Below, piece by piece: positions 24,569-33,133 of a DNA stretch of 64,000 nucleotides. The position numbers and the translations under genes are program-made. The notes beneath the pieces are model-generated. The model was not told the origin of the DNA, did not search any database, and worked only from the letters and a program-made list of their open reading frames with translations. The DNA is from Mumia sp. Pv4-285. GTDB taxonomy: Bacteria; Actinomycetota; Actinomycetes; Propionibacteriales; Nocardioidaceae. Each line of letters opens with the position of its first letter. Position 1 is the stretch's first letter. Location of the stretch: positions 3,410,001-3,474,000 of the forward strand of contig NZ_CP162023.1 of NCBI RefSeq assembly GCF_041320275.1, in the 5' to 3' direction.

Positions 24569-25339
24569 TCAGTCGGTGTCCGTGCCCGTGGAGAGCGCCG
24601 CGGCGAGCCCGCGCATCCCCGCGAGCAGGCCGCCGTCGACCCGGAGATCGGTGCCGGTGATCCAGCTCGCGCGGTCGGAGAGCAGGAAGGCGACCGCGTG
24701 GGCGACGTCGTCCGGCACACCGACACGGCCGAGGGGATAGAAGTCGGTCGCGCGGTCGAGCGCGTGGGGATCCTCCGCAAGCTGGCGCCTGCGCGGGGCG
24801 TTGACCACCGTGCCGGGCGACACGGAGTTGACGCGGACGCCGAACGGCCCGTACTGGACGGCGAGGGTCCGGGTGAGGTTGAGGACGCCGGCCTTCGCCG
24901 CGCTGTAGACGTCGCTGCCGAAGTAGGCGTGGCCGTTCACGGATGCGATGTTGACGACCGACCCACGCCCTGCCTCGCGCATGGAGGGGAGCAACGCCTG
25001 CGAGAGCCGGATCGTGCCGCCGAGGACGACGTCGAGGTCCTGCGACCAGGTCGCCTCGTCGACGGACTCGAACTCCCCGCCGTTGCACACTGCTGCCCCG
25101 TTGACGAGGCGGTCGGGTGCTCCGAGACGCTCGACGAGCTCGGCGGAGACCTCGCGCACCGAGTCGGCCGAGCGGAGGTCGAGGTGCACCGCCTCCGTGC
25201 CCGGGAGGTCCCGGGCCAACGCCTGCACCGTCTCGAGGTCGTTGTCGGCGAGGACGACATGGTCACCGTCGGCCACGAGCGCGCGGGCGATCGCCTGCCC
25301 GATGTCGCTCGCTGCGCCTGTCACGATCGCGTTCCTCAT
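24569..25339 (-). CDS. Short-chain dehydrogenase/reductase
   Basis: This 256-residue protein has the classical SDR layout: nucleotide loop VTGAASDIGQAIA, NGAAVC, Ser-Tyr-Lys site NIASVNGHAYFGSDVYSAAK and SPGTVVNAPRRRQ. ADNDLE near residue 36 suggests NAD rather than NADP. It ends GVPDDVAHAVAFLLSDRASWITGTDLRVDGG, normal for the family. The start is set at MRNAIVTG, nine codons inside the longest frame. Substrate unknown. It ends 152 bases before idi and is probably a separate transcript. Confidence 0.9.
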   Translation of the reverse strand: MRNAIVTGAASDIGQAIARALVADGDHVVLADNDLETVQALARDLPGTEAVHLDLRSADSVREVSAELVERLGAPDRLVNGAAVCNGGEFESVDEATWSQDLDVVLGGTIRLSQALLPSMREAGRGSVVNIASVNGHAYFGSDVYSAAKAGVLNLTRTLAVQYGPFGVRVNSVSPGTVVNAPRRRQLAEDPHALDRATDFYPLGRVGVPDDVAHAVAFLLSDRASWITGTDLRVDGGLLAGMRGLAAALSTGTDTD

Positions 25340-25398
25340 CACGCCAACCTTTCCGTGCTGCGGCACCGAAGGGCAGGCCCGGGCGACGCACCGTCTGT

Positions 25399-25842
25399 TC
25401 AGTGCGCGTGAGCATACTCGTCACGGCGCAGCAGCATCGCGACCAGCATGAAGACCGGCATCAGCACGTGTCCGATCATCATCACGCCCATCTCGTCGAG
25501 CGAACCCCACCACAGGAACGGGAAGAGCACCCAGAACCCCGCGTACATGGCGAGCGTCATCTCGACGATCGGCCGCGGACCGTGCCCGCGGAAGACCATC
25601 CAGGCAATCATCGGGACGGCCATCGCCGTCGCCATCACGGTCGACTCGGCGTCCGCACGACGAACCCAGTCGGCGTCGACGCCCTCCGTCGCCATCGTCC
25701 ACAGCGGATAGAGCAGCGCCATGCCGAGGAGCATCGCCGCGATCATCTCGAGGTAGTGGCGGACGAAGACTCCGGCCGGACGCCGCCACCACGAGCGCGG
25801 CGCCTCCCCCAGGGTCATCGTCCCGTGTGTTTCCTCCATCAT
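25399..25842 (-). CDS. Four-helix membrane protein of unknown function
   Basis: This 147-residue protein has four predicted helices (HYLEMIAAMLLGMALLYPLW, AMAVPMIAWMVF, MTLAMYAGFWVLFPFLWW, MMIGHVLMPVFMLVAMLL) and a conserved tail RRDEYAHAH. The HYLEM and EMTLAMY elements occur in a small actinobacterial family often sitting beside a TetR gene, which is the case here. Some databases call it flagellar-like, but there is no other flagellar gene here. It is divergent from the TetR gene and both share an inverted-repeat operator. Confidence 0.7.
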   Translation of the reverse strand: MMEETHGTMTLGEAPRSWWRRPAGVFVRHYLEMIAAMLLGMALLYPLWTMATEGVDADWVRRADAESTVMATAMAVPMIAWMVFRGHGPRPIVEMTLAMYAGFWVLFPFLWWGSLDEMGVMMIGHVLMPVFMLVAMLLRRDEYAHAH

Positions 25843-25857
25843 CCGGATCCCCCTAAT

Positions 25858-25916
25858 TCGTACTCAGGTGTACGAGATGACTCTAGCACGAACCTGGACC
25901 CACCTGTACGAGTTAG
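25858..25916. promoter_or_regulatory. Inverted-repeat operators between the membrane protein and tetR
   Basis: TCGTAC-TCAGGT-GTACGA at 25858-25875 is a perfect 6+6 inverted repeat. The block CACCTGTACGAGTTAG at 25901-25916 mirrors CTAATTCGTACTCAGGTG on the other side, so a larger imperfect inverted repeat spans the whole interval. This fits auto-repression by the TetR protein with shared control of the divergent membrane gene. Confidence 0.65.
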
Positions 25917-25953
25917 GATGCGAGGACCACCCATCGTCGAGAGGGGAACCACC

Positions 25954-26556
25954 GTGGTCGACGACGTCCACGAGGTCGCGCCACGAAAGCGGGCCGACGC
26001 ACGGCGCAACATCACGGCGATCGTCGAGGCCGCCACCCGCTGTCTCGCCGACGACCCGGACGTGAGCATGGCGACGATCGCGAAGGCGGCGGGAGTGGGC
26101 CGGATGACGCTCTACGGCCACTTCGAGTCCCGATCGTCCCTCGTCGCGGTCGCCGTCGAGCACGCACTCGACCGAGCCGAGGCCGAGCTGTCCGCAGTCG
26201 ACCTCGGCGGTGATCCGTACGAGGCGATGGGACGCCTCCTCGACGCTTCGTGGGAGGTCACCTTCCGCAACGGCGGGCTCGTCCAGGCAGCCGAGAACGC
26301 ACTGTCACCGGCGCTGCTCCAGCGCGCCCACACCCAGCTCGTCGACCGCGCGAAGTCGCTGCTCCGACGCGGCCGCAGAGACGGCCGGTTCCGTCGGGAC
26401 ATGCCGCTCGACTGGCAGGTGACCGCGATCCAGAGCCTCCTCCACGGTGCCGCGACGGCCGTGCACCAAGGCACCATCACGCCCGCGCGCGCCCCCGGTC
26501 TCGTGAAGGCGACCGCTCTGACCACCCTCGCCGTGCCGGGCCAGCGCCTCGAATGA
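25954..26556 (+). CDS. TetR family transcriptional regulator
   Basis: This 200-residue protein has the N-terminal helix-turn-helix AIVEAATRCLADDPDVSMATIAKAAGVGRMTLYGHFESRSSL, in pieces, and a helical ligand domain. The GTG start at 25954 follows GAGAGGGGAA; an in-frame ATG at 25918 is an alternative. It is divergent from a four-helix membrane protein and precedes mscR by 40 bases, so it may also control formaldehyde detoxification, though the operators lie on the other side. Confidence 0.87.
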   Translation: MVDDVHEVAPRKRADARRNITAIVEAATRCLADDPDVSMATIAKAAGVGRMTLYGHFESRSSLVAVAVEHALDRAEAELSAVDLGGDPYEAMGRLLDASWEVTFRNGGLVQAAENALSPALLQRAHTQLVDRAKSLLRRGRRDGRFRRDMPLDWQVTAIQSLLHGAATAVHQGTITPARAPGLVKATALTTLAVPGQRLE

Positions 26557-26595
26557 GAGGTTGAGGAGGCAGACCCATCGACGGAGGAGCAGCAG

Positions 26596-27708
26596 ATGCA
26601 GCAGGTCAAGGCGGTCGTCGCACGGACCAAGGGGCAGCCGGTCGAGGTCACGACGATCAACGTGCCGGATCCCGGTCCGGGTGAGGCGGTGGTGGCGATC
26701 GCGGCATGCGGTGTCTGCCACACGGACCTGCACTACCGCGAGGGCGGCATCAACGACGAGTTCCCCTTTCTGCTCGGGCACGAGGCCGCGGGCGTCGTCG
26801 AGGCGGTCGGACCGGACGTCACCGGTGTCGCGCCGGGCGACTTCGTCGTCCTGAACTGGCGCGCCGTGTGCGGAGAGTGCAGGGCCTGCAAGCGCGGAGA
26901 CCTCCAGTACTGCTTCAACACCCACAACGCCACCCAGAAGATGACGCTCGCCGACGGACCTGACGCCGGCACTGAGCTGTCACCCGCGCTCGGCATCGGC
27001 GCGTTCGCCGAGAAGACCCTGGTCGCCGCAGGCCAGTGCACGAAGGTCGACCCGTCCGCACGCGCGGCCGCGGTCGGTCTCCTGGGCTGCGGAGTCATGG
27101 CGGGAATCGGTGCCGCCATCAACACCGGCGGCGCGACTCGCGGCAAGTCGGTCGCTGTCATCGGTTGCGGCGGGGTCGGCGTGGCTGCCGTCGCGGGCGC
27201 CGCGCTCGCCGGCGCCTCACCGATCGTCGCCGTCGACATCGACCCCAAGAAGCTCGAGGCCGCCGTACGCCTCGGCGCGACGCACACGGTCGACTCGTCC
27301 ACCACCGACCCGGTCGCCGCGATCCGCGAGATCGTCGGAGCGGTGTACGAAGGAGCGGAGGGCGCCGACGTCGTGATCGAGGCCGTCGGGCGGCCGGAGA
27401 CCTGGAAGCAGGCCTTCTACGCCCGCGACCTCGCCGGCACAGTCGTCCTCGTCGGCGTCCCCACCCCCGACATGGAGCTGCCCGACATCCCGCTCATCGA
27501 CATGTTCAGCCGCGGCGGCGCCCTCAAGTCGAGCTGGTACGGCGACTGCCTGCCGTCGCGCGACTTCCCCATGCTCGTCGACCTCTACCAGCAGGGCAGG
27601 CTCGATCTCGACGCGTTCGTCAGCGAGGAGATCGGCATCGACGACGTCGAGGCTGCCTTCGGCCGCATGCACGGGGGCGAGGTCCTCCGCTCGGTGGTGG
27701 TGTTCTGA
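26596..27708 (+). CDS. mscR: S-(hydroxymethyl)mycothiol dehydrogenase / S-nitrosomycothiol reductase
   Basis: This 370-residue zinc alcohol dehydrogenase has catalytic-zinc residues in [11 protein letters not shown] and [12 protein letters not shown], structural-zinc Cys residues in [19 protein letters not shown], and the nucleotide loop [19 protein letters not shown]-like mycothiol-dependent dehydrogenases have the same TQKMTL and [14 protein letters not shown] segments, seen here. It oxidises the formaldehyde-mycothiol adduct to S-formylmycothiol with NAD and can reduce S-nitrosomycothiol. GGAGGAGCAGCAG precedes the ATG. It overlaps the following MBL gene (TGATG). Confidence 0.92.
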   Translation: MQQVKAVVARTKGQPVEVTTINVPDPGPGEAVVAIAACGVCHTDLHYREGGINDEFPFLLGHEAAGVVEAVGPDVTGVAPGDFVVLNWRAVCGECRACKRGDLQYCFNTHNATQKMTLADGPDAGTELSPALGIGAFAEKTLVAAGQCTKVDPSARAAAVGLLGCGVMAGIGAAINTGGATRGKSVAVIGCGGVGVAAVAGAALAGASPIVAVDIDPKKLEAAVRLGATHTVDSSTTDPVAAIREIVGAVYEGAEGADVVIEAVGRPETWKQAFYARDLAGTVVLVGVPTPDMELPDIPLIDMFSRGGALKSSWYGDCLPSRDFPMLVDLYQQGRLDLDAFVSEEIGIDDVEAAFGRMHGGEVLRSVVVF

Positions 27709-28313
27709 TGGCACGCGTGGACCACGCGGTGACGTCGGGGACGTTCAGCCTCGACGGGGAGACGTTCGACGTCGACAACAACGTGTGGGTGGTCGGCGAC
27801 GACACCGAGTGCGTGGTGATCGACGCCCCGCACTCCGTCGACGACATCCTGGCCGTCGTCGGCGACCGCACCGTGAAGGCGATCGTCTGCACCCATGCGC
27901 ACGACGACCACGTGCGAGTCGCTCCGGCGCTGCGCGACCGGGTGGTCGCACCGATCATGCTCCACCCGGCCGACCGTCCGCTGTGGGAGCTCACGCACCC
28001 CGACAGCCTGTGGGACGTCGACCTGCAGGACGGCGCCACCATCGAGGTCGGCGGCACGTCCCTCCGGGTGATCCACACGCCGGGGCACGCTCCCGGGGCC
28101 GTGTGCCTGTACGCCGAGGACCTCGGCTGCGTGTTCACCGGCGACACGCTCTTCCAAGGTGGTCCGGGTGCCACCGGACGGTCGTACTCGGACGCGGACC
28201 TCATCGTCGCGTCGATCCGGTCGGCGTTGTTCACGCTGCCCGGCTCCACGGTGGTGCACACCGGGCACGGAGACGACACGACGATCGCCGCCGAGGAAGC
28301 AGCCTTGTCCTAG
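27708..28313 (+). CDS. MBL-fold hydrolase, partner of mscR (likely S-formylmycothiol hydrolase)
   Basis: This 201-residue protein has the metallo-beta-lactamase zinc motif CTHAHDDH, then TPGHAPGAVCLY, FTGDTLFQGGPGATGRSYSD and HTGHGDDT. The layout is glyoxalase II-like. In mycobacteria and other actinobacteria a matching MBL gene follows mscR and is proposed to hydrolyse S-formylmycothiol to formate and mycothiol. The ATG overlaps the mscR stop by one base. The convergent gene at 28321 starts almost at once, so the operon ends here. Confidence 0.88.
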   Translation: MARVDHAVTSGTFSLDGETFDVDNNVWVVGDDTECVVIDAPHSVDDILAVVGDRTVKAIVCTHAHDDHVRVAPALRDRVVAPIMLHPADRPLWELTHPDSLWDVDLQDGATIEVGGTSLRVIHTPGHAPGAVCLYAEDLGCVFTGDTLFQGGPGATGRSYSDADLIVASIRSALFTLPGSTVVHTGHGDDTTIAAEEAALS

Positions 28314-28320
28314 CCGCCCG

Positions 28321-28812
28321 CTAGTCGCCGTCGCGTACGCGCTCGGCGAACCGGGCCGTCCGCTCGCGCAGCCCCGCGACCCTGCGAGCGATGAACGCGT
28401 CGGGGTCGCCGGCGCGCTCGGAGGGGGCGGGACGGCGCCGAGCCTTGGCCGAGCACGAGAGGTCGGCGTGGATCAGCATGCCGACGGTGTTGCCGTTGCG
28501 CCCGGAGGACCCCGCGCGCTTGGCGACGTACAGGACGACGTCGTCGGTCTCCTTGACGTCCTCGCACCACGTGCAGATGGCAGGACGCTGCGACGTCGGC
28601 TGCGTCGTACGGAGCAGGAGCCCCACGACGCCGTCATGGGTGGGGATCACGGCGTACGCCCGCCGCGGCGCCTTCGGGTCGGTCCACCCGAGGAAGTCGT
28701 GCTCGTCCCAGCTCAGGTCGGCGATGTTCGGCGGGAGCGGCGCCTGGGTCGTCTCACGCCGGGAGGCGTTGACGAAGGACGCACGGATCTGGGACTCGGT
28801 CAGGGGATGCAT
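28321..28812 (-). CDS. FBP-domain protein (elongation factor G-binding C-terminal treble-clef family)
   Basis: This 163-residue protein has TESQIRASFVNASRRE, WDEHDFLGWTDPKAPRRAYAVI and a Cys-rich centre, RPAICTWCEDVKETDDVVLY, then DLSCSAKARRR. This matches the FBP domain, a treble-clef zinc finger found alone in actinobacteria and at the end of fibronectin/fibrinogen-binding-like or EF-G-binding proteins. EF-G binding in fusidic-acid resistance is known for related staphylococcal FusB; here it is only a family suggestion. The start is set at MHPLTES. It converges on the mscR operon. Confidence 0.82.
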   Translation of the reverse strand: MHPLTESQIRASFVNASRRETTQAPLPPNIADLSWDEHDFLGWTDPKAPRRAYAVIPTHDGVVGLLLRTTQPTSQRPAICTWCEDVKETDDVVLYVAKRAGSSGRNGNTVGMLIHADLSCSAKARRRPAPSERAGDPDAFIARRVAGLRERTARFAERVRDGD

Positions 28813-29065
28813 CAGGGAGGTCGCTCTCAGGCTGGGGGGTCGGGTCGGTCCCTCGACCCGTGCCCGATGATCAGGCTGTGAAGGTCGAGGCAGGGCGCCC
28901 GGAGCCCGAGCAGGCCCTTCGGGCCGCCTCGCTTCCCCGGTGCTGCATCCCGTGCTCCATTCCGTCCAGATCTGATGACCAGTTGCGGCCAACAACGATC
29001 TTGCCTCGCACGAGCGTGCGGATCAACTCGATTCCTGGAGTGACTTCGGGCCCGTGCGCTCACGA
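28813..29065. other. Intergenic region with an orphan coding-like stretch
   Basis: On the minus strand an open frame ending at TGA 28871-28873 contains PGIELIRTLVRGKIVVGRNW and SDLDGMEHG. It looks coding, but it begins right after a TGA near 29055 and has no good start codon before GTG or ATG inside it. It may be a decayed gene or noncoding DNA between the dienelactone hydrolase and the FBP gene. No other feature was seen here. Confidence 0.25.
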
Positions 29066-29656
29066 TCACCCCAGGCGGTCGAGGAACGCACGCGAGCGCT
29101 GGACGACGAGCAGTGCGGCGTCGGCGTCGTACGTCGGCAACGAGCTGTCGAAGAAGAGGTGCTGGCCACCGGGATAGACGAAGAGCTCGCCCAGCTCTGG
29201 GCCCACGATCTCGACCAGCTCTCGCGCGGCGTCGATGTCGCCCTCGTGCGCGAAGAACTCGTCGTCGTCCTTGCCGTGGACCTGCACGGGAACCCCGTGA
29301 GGCCACGGTCCGAACGCCCACTCCCCCGTGACCGGGACGCACGCCTCGTAGAGCAAAGCGCCCCGGGCTCCCTGACGCGCCTGCGCGAGCCGCTGCGCCT
29401 GCATCACTCCGAACGAGATGCCGGCGTAGACGAGCGCATCCGGCAGGTCGGCGAGCACGGCGTCGACGCGCTCGGCGATGCCGGCGTCACCGATCGACTG
29501 CGACAATGCCAGGCCCTCCTCGAGGCTCCCCGGCAGCTCACCGTCGAACAGGTCAGGGGTGTGCACCGCGTGCGAGCCTCCGCCGAGCTGGTCGGCGAAG
29601 GCCTTCACCCCGTCGGTCAGCCCTCGCAGGTGATGGAATAGGACGACCTCAGCCAT
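29066..29656 (-). CDS. Dienelactone hydrolase family protein
   Basis: This 196-residue alpha/beta hydrolase reads AEVVLFHHLRGLTDGVKAFADQL, then ALVYAGISFGVMQAQRLAQ, VPVQVHGKDDDEFFAHEGD and YPGGQHLFFDSSLP. The nucleophile position of this family is normally Cys or Ser in GxCxGG; here GISFGVM gives Ser. Asp in KDDDEF and His in GGQHLF complete a possible triad. GAGAGGAG before the ATG at 29656 fixes the start. It is divergent from the PEP-mutase-like gene. Confidence 0.82.
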   Translation of the reverse strand: MAEVVLFHHLRGLTDGVKAFADQLGGGSHAVHTPDLFDGELPGSLEEGLALSQSIGDAGIAERVDAVLADLPDALVYAGISFGVMQAQRLAQARQGARGALLYEACVPVTGEWAFGPWPHGVPVQVHGKDDDEFFAHEGDIDAARELVEIVGPELGELFVYPGGQHLFFDSSLPTYDADAALLVVQRSRAFLDRLG

Positions 29657-29811
29657 GGTGACTCCTCTCTCGGTACGACTCACCGACCACGCTATCGGCG
29701 GGTCCCGACACGAGCGGCTCGTGGATCCAACGCGCGGCTCCTCGCGAGACGTCCACGGTCATGTCCGATTCCCGCCGGAACATCGCCGATCCGCGAGGAA
29801 CACTGGACGGC

Positions 29812-30603
29812 ATGACCTCCCACGACCTCGCCGCGACGTTCCGCGCCCTCCACGACGACGTGCTCGTCCTCCCCAACGCCTGGGACGCCGCATCCGCCCG
29901 GCTGATCCAGGAGGCCGGCGCACCGGCGATCGCCACGACCAGCGGAGGTGTCGCGTGGGCACTCGGTGCGACGGACGGCCAAGGGTTGGCGCCGGTCGCA
30001 GTCTTCGACGCCGTGCGTCGCATCGTGGCCGCGGTCGACGTCCCGGTCACCACCGACATCGAGGCCGGCTTCGGAGACGTCGCCGGGACGGTCGCCGGAT
30101 TGGTCGACGCGGGCGCGGTCGGCATCAACCTCGAGGACTCCGAGGCCGGTGTCCTGCTCGGGACCGACGCGATGGCGGCGCGCGTGGGCGAGGCCCGCGC
30201 ATCGGCCGACGCCGCCGGGGTCGCCCTGTTCGTCAACGCCCGGACCGACGTCTACCTGCTGGGCGGCGACGACCTCGACGACGTCGTCGACCGGGCCCGT
30301 GCCTACGTCGCGGCCGGCGCGGACGGCATGTTCGTGCCCGGCCTGAGCGATCTCGACGCCCTCACCACGCTGACGAAGGCGGTCGGCGCCCCGGTCAACG
30401 TGATGGCCGGGCCGGGTTCACCGTCGGTCCGCGAGCTGACCGCCGCCGGGGCGCGCCGGATCAGCACCGGTACGGCGCTGGCCGAGGCAGCGTACGGCCT
30501 CACCGAGCGGGTCGCTCGCGCCATCCTCGAGGACGGCACGTTCGACCTGCTCGAGGGCGGCGTCGACTACGGCCGGATGAACGCGCTGCTCGGCGTGCGC
30601 TGA
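29812..30603 (+). CDS. Isocitrate lyase/PEP mutase superfamily protein
   Basis: This 263-residue TIM-barrel protein has VLPNAWDAASARLIQEAG, TTSGGVAWALGATDGQ, VTTDIEAGFGD, INLEDSEAG and VNARTDVYLL. These match the metal and substrate sites of the PEP mutase/methylisocitrate lyase superfamily. The catalytic Cys loop of isocitrate lyases (KKCGH) is not seen, so the reaction could be a C-C lyase, oxaloacetate decarboxylase or phosphonate-type activity; unknown. MTSHDL at 29812 is preferred to 29761 because it opens the fold. Confidence 0.84.
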   Translation: MTSHDLAATFRALHDDVLVLPNAWDAASARLIQEAGAPAIATTSGGVAWALGATDGQGLAPVAVFDAVRRIVAAVDVPVTTDIEAGFGDVAGTVAGLVDAGAVGINLEDSEAGVLLGTDAMAARVGEARASADAAGVALFVNARTDVYLLGGDDLDDVVDRARAYVAAGADGMFVPGLSDLDALTTLTKAVGAPVNVMAGPGSPSVRELTAAGARRISTGTALAEAAYGLTERVARAILEDGTFDLLEGGVDYGRMNALLGVR

Positions 30604-30627
30604 CCCGGCGAGCGGGGCCGAGCGGCC

Positions 30628-31371
30628 TCAGCGGATCCGGTGGCGGACCCAGACGTTCGCCTCGACGTAGACGGCGTGATCCTGGTCGACGTCGCAGTGC
30701 ACCGGCGCGAGCGCGCCCGGGACGTGAACGGGGCCTGACCGATCGAACGCCAGCCCGGTCCACCGCCGCCACTCCTCGAGGGTCCCCGGGATCGACATCG
30801 AGCGGGGCGCGACTCCCTCGACGACGCCACCTGCCCTGACGTGCGTCCGAAGCCAGGGATCCTCCGGCAGGCCGTCGGGACGCAGGCGGCGGGCGTACTC
30901 GCTCATCGGCTCGTCGGGCCGCTCGTGCTTCGCGCTCGGGCGGACGGGGGCGACGAGCGTCGCGTAGCCGTGTCGCTCGGCGTTCGCCCGCATCGCCGCC
31001 AGCATCACCGACGACAGGCCGCGCCCGCGCTTGTCCGGCTGGACGCAGATCTCCAGCGCGGACACCATCGTGGTCGGTGTGCCGAGGATGCGGTTCATCG
31101 CCGACCGTTGGACCATCCGGTCCCACCCGCCGGGCGGCAGGGGCTCCTCGCCCCAGGCGACGGGGACGCTGTACGCGACCGCAACCGCGCGGTCCGGCAC
31201 GGCGGCGTCGAGTGCGATCTGCACGAACTCGGGGTAGCACTCCTCGACCACGGAGTAGTAGAGCGGCGCGATCGGATCCCACTGCATGAACTCGGGCCAG
31301 GCCGCGTCGAACCCGCCGAGCAGCGGCTCGAGCTCCGGCCGCTCGGCCAGCGTCACCACCTCGATGTCCAT
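30628..31371 (-). CDS. GNAT-like acetyltransferase
   Basis: This 247-residue protein has LEICVQPDKRGRGLSSVMLAAMRANAERHGYATLVAPV, the A/B motif region of GNAT N-acetyltransferases with the acetyl-CoA loop RGRGLSS. A C-terminal extension of about 100 residues (LRTHVRAGGVVEGVAPRSMS, GLAFDRSGPVHVPGAL) is beyond the core. The substrate is unknown. It is convergent with the PEP-mutase-like gene (24 bases apart). Confidence 0.78.
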   Translation of the reverse strand: MDIEVVTLAERPELEPLLGGFDAAWPEFMQWDPIAPLYYSVVEECYPEFVQIALDAAVPDRAVAVAYSVPVAWGEEPLPPGGWDRMVQRSAMNRILGTPTTMVSALEICVQPDKRGRGLSSVMLAAMRANAERHGYATLVAPVRPSAKHERPDEPMSEYARRLRPDGLPEDPWLRTHVRAGGVVEGVAPRSMSIPGTLEEWRRWTGLAFDRSGPVHVPGALAPVHCDVDQDHAVYVEANVWVRHRIR

Positions 31372-31447
31372 GGGGCTGACGCTAACCGGCGTCGACGCCG
31401 ACGCGCGACCGTGTTCCGCGTGGATCGGCAGGTCCGCTGCGCGGCCG

Positions 31448-33058
31448 TCAGGCCCGGTGGACGGGCACGCCGTCGATCCACGTCGACGTCACGCTCGCAG
31501 CCGCGACCTCATCCACCGGCCCGGTGAAGGGGTCACGGTCGAGCACGACCACATCGGCCGTGGCGCCGGGACGGAGGACGCCCGCGTCGTCGCGGCCGTT
31601 GATCCACGCCGAGCCGGACGTGTACGCCGCGAACGCCGCCTCGAGCGGAAGACGCTGATCGGGCAGGAACGGCTCGCTGCCGCCCGCCCCCGGCTCGCCG
31701 TACGCCCAGCGGTTGACGCCGACGTGGATCGCCTCGAGCGGGTCGGGGCTGCTCACCGGCCAGTCGCTCCCGGCGACGAGCAGAGTGTCGGCACGCAGCA
31801 GGTCGCCGAACGGATACTGCCACCCGGACCGCACCGGGCCGAGGAACGGAAGCGTGAGGTCGGCCATCTGCTCGTCGAGGCACGCCCACAGCATCTGCAG
31901 GTTCGCTGCGACGCCGAGCTCGGCGAACCGGGGAACGTCGTCCGGGTGCACCAGCTGCAGGTGGGCCAGGTGGTGACGGCGGCGCGGGTCGGTGCCCACG
32001 AAGGCGTCGAGTGCCTCTCGTACCCCGCGGTCGCCGATCGCGTGCACGTGCACCTGGAAGCCCTCGGCGTCCAGCCGGGCGACGTACCGGCGCAGCGCGT
32101 CGGGATCGACGAACGAGTGCCCGGCGTTGGTCGTGGCGTGTCCGCAGCGGTCGAGGTACGGCGCGCTCAGCGCTGCGGTGAAGTTCTCGGCGACCCCGTC
32201 CTGCATGATCTTCACGCTGGTCGCACGGAACCGTCCGGCCGAGTACGCGTCGCGTCGCGCAATGAGCGACTCCACCTGCTCCTCGCCACGCTCGCGGTCC
32301 CACCAGAGCGCCCCGACGACGCTCGCGGTGAGGTCTCCGCGCGCGGCCGCACGGACGTACGCCGGGCCAGGATCGTCCATGCCTGCGTAGGCGCCGACGA
32401 TCGCGTCCTGCCACCCGACGACGCCCAGCGAGTGCAGGTAGCGCTGGCCCTCGAGCAGCGCGGTGTCGTACTCGGCGTCGGTGGTCGCGGGCACGAGGCG
32501 CGCCACGACGTGCATCGCCCCCTCGTGCAGCGTGCCGGTCGGACGCCCGGCGGCGTCGCGTTCGAACCGTCCGTGCGGCGGATCGGGCGTGGACGCGTCG
32601 ACCCCGGCGAGCGCCAGCGCGCGACTGTTGACCCACGCGCCGTGGTGGTCACGGTTGGGGAGGCACACCGGTCGGTCGGGGACGACGGCGTCGAGCTCCG
32701 CGGCGGTCGGGGTCCCGCCGGGGAACGCCGACATCGCCCAGCCACCGCCCAGGATCCAGGGCAGCTCCGGGTGCGCCTCGGCGTACGCAGCGACGATCCG
32801 CAGGTAGTCCTCGCGCGTGCCGCCGGCGGTGAGGTCGCAACGGATCCGCTCCAGCCCGCCCTGGACGGCGTGCACGTGGGCGTCGACGAACCCGGGCGCA
32901 ACCAGCCCACCCGCGGCGTCGACGACCTCGGCGCCATCGCGCTCCAGGTCTGGCCCGACACCGACCACGCGACCGTCGCGCACCAGCACCTCCGCGGCGC
33001 CGGCGTACGAATGGCCGTCGAAGACGGAACCTCCGACGAAGAGCGTCGACTCCGGCAC
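31448..33058 (-). CDS. YtcJ-like amidohydrolase
   Basis: This 536-residue metal-dependent hydrolase has APGFVDAHVHAVQGG near 50, DHHGAWVNSRAL, the barrel segments HVHAIGDRGVREALDAF and HHLAHLQLVHPDD, SDWPVSSPDPLEAIHV, and a closing small beta domain with GATADVVVLDRDPF. This matches the amidohydrolase_3 (YtcJ) family, which hydrolyses amide or lactam bonds of diverse substrates. No signal peptide. The next upstream gene is separated by a strong hairpin, so the gene is probably transcribed alone. Confidence 0.88.
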   Translation of the reverse strand: MPESTLFVGGSVFDGHSYAGAAEVLVRDGRVVGVGPDLERDGAEVVDAAGGLVAPGFVDAHVHAVQGGLERIRCDLTAGGTREDYLRIVAAYAEAHPELPWILGGGWAMSAFPGGTPTAAELDAVVPDRPVCLPNRDHHGAWVNSRALALAGVDASTPDPPHGRFERDAAGRPTGTLHEGAMHVVARLVPATTDAEYDTALLEGQRYLHSLGVVGWQDAIVGAYAGMDDPGPAYVRAAARGDLTASVVGALWWDRERGEEQVESLIARRDAYSAGRFRATSVKIMQDGVAENFTAALSAPYLDRCGHATTNAGHSFVDPDALRRYVARLDAEGFQVHVHAIGDRGVREALDAFVGTDPRRRHHLAHLQLVHPDDVPRFAELGVAANLQMLWACLDEQMADLTLPFLGPVRSGWQYPFGDLLRADTLLVAGSDWPVSSPDPLEAIHVGVNRWAYGEPGAGGSEPFLPDQRLPLEAAFAAYTSGSAWINGRDDAGVLRPGATADVVVLDRDPFTGPVDEVAAASVTSTWIDGVPVHRA

Positions 33059-33068
33059 CTGGGCCTCC

Positions 33069-33104
33069 GATCGGTCGGTGACGCGGACACGTCACCGACC
33101 GATC
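33069..33104 (-). terminator. Perfect 15-bp hairpin after the secreted-protein gene
   Basis: Arms at 33069-33083 and 33090-33104 are exact reverse complements (GATCGGTCGGTGACG and its complement) with a 6-base loop. It lies 30 bases past the stop of the secreted protein gene and 11 bases before the amidohydrolase start. There is no U-tract, typical of actinobacterial terminators. Confidence 0.7.
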
Positions 33105-33133
33105 CTAGGCACCTCGCGTGGGGTCCTCGCAGG

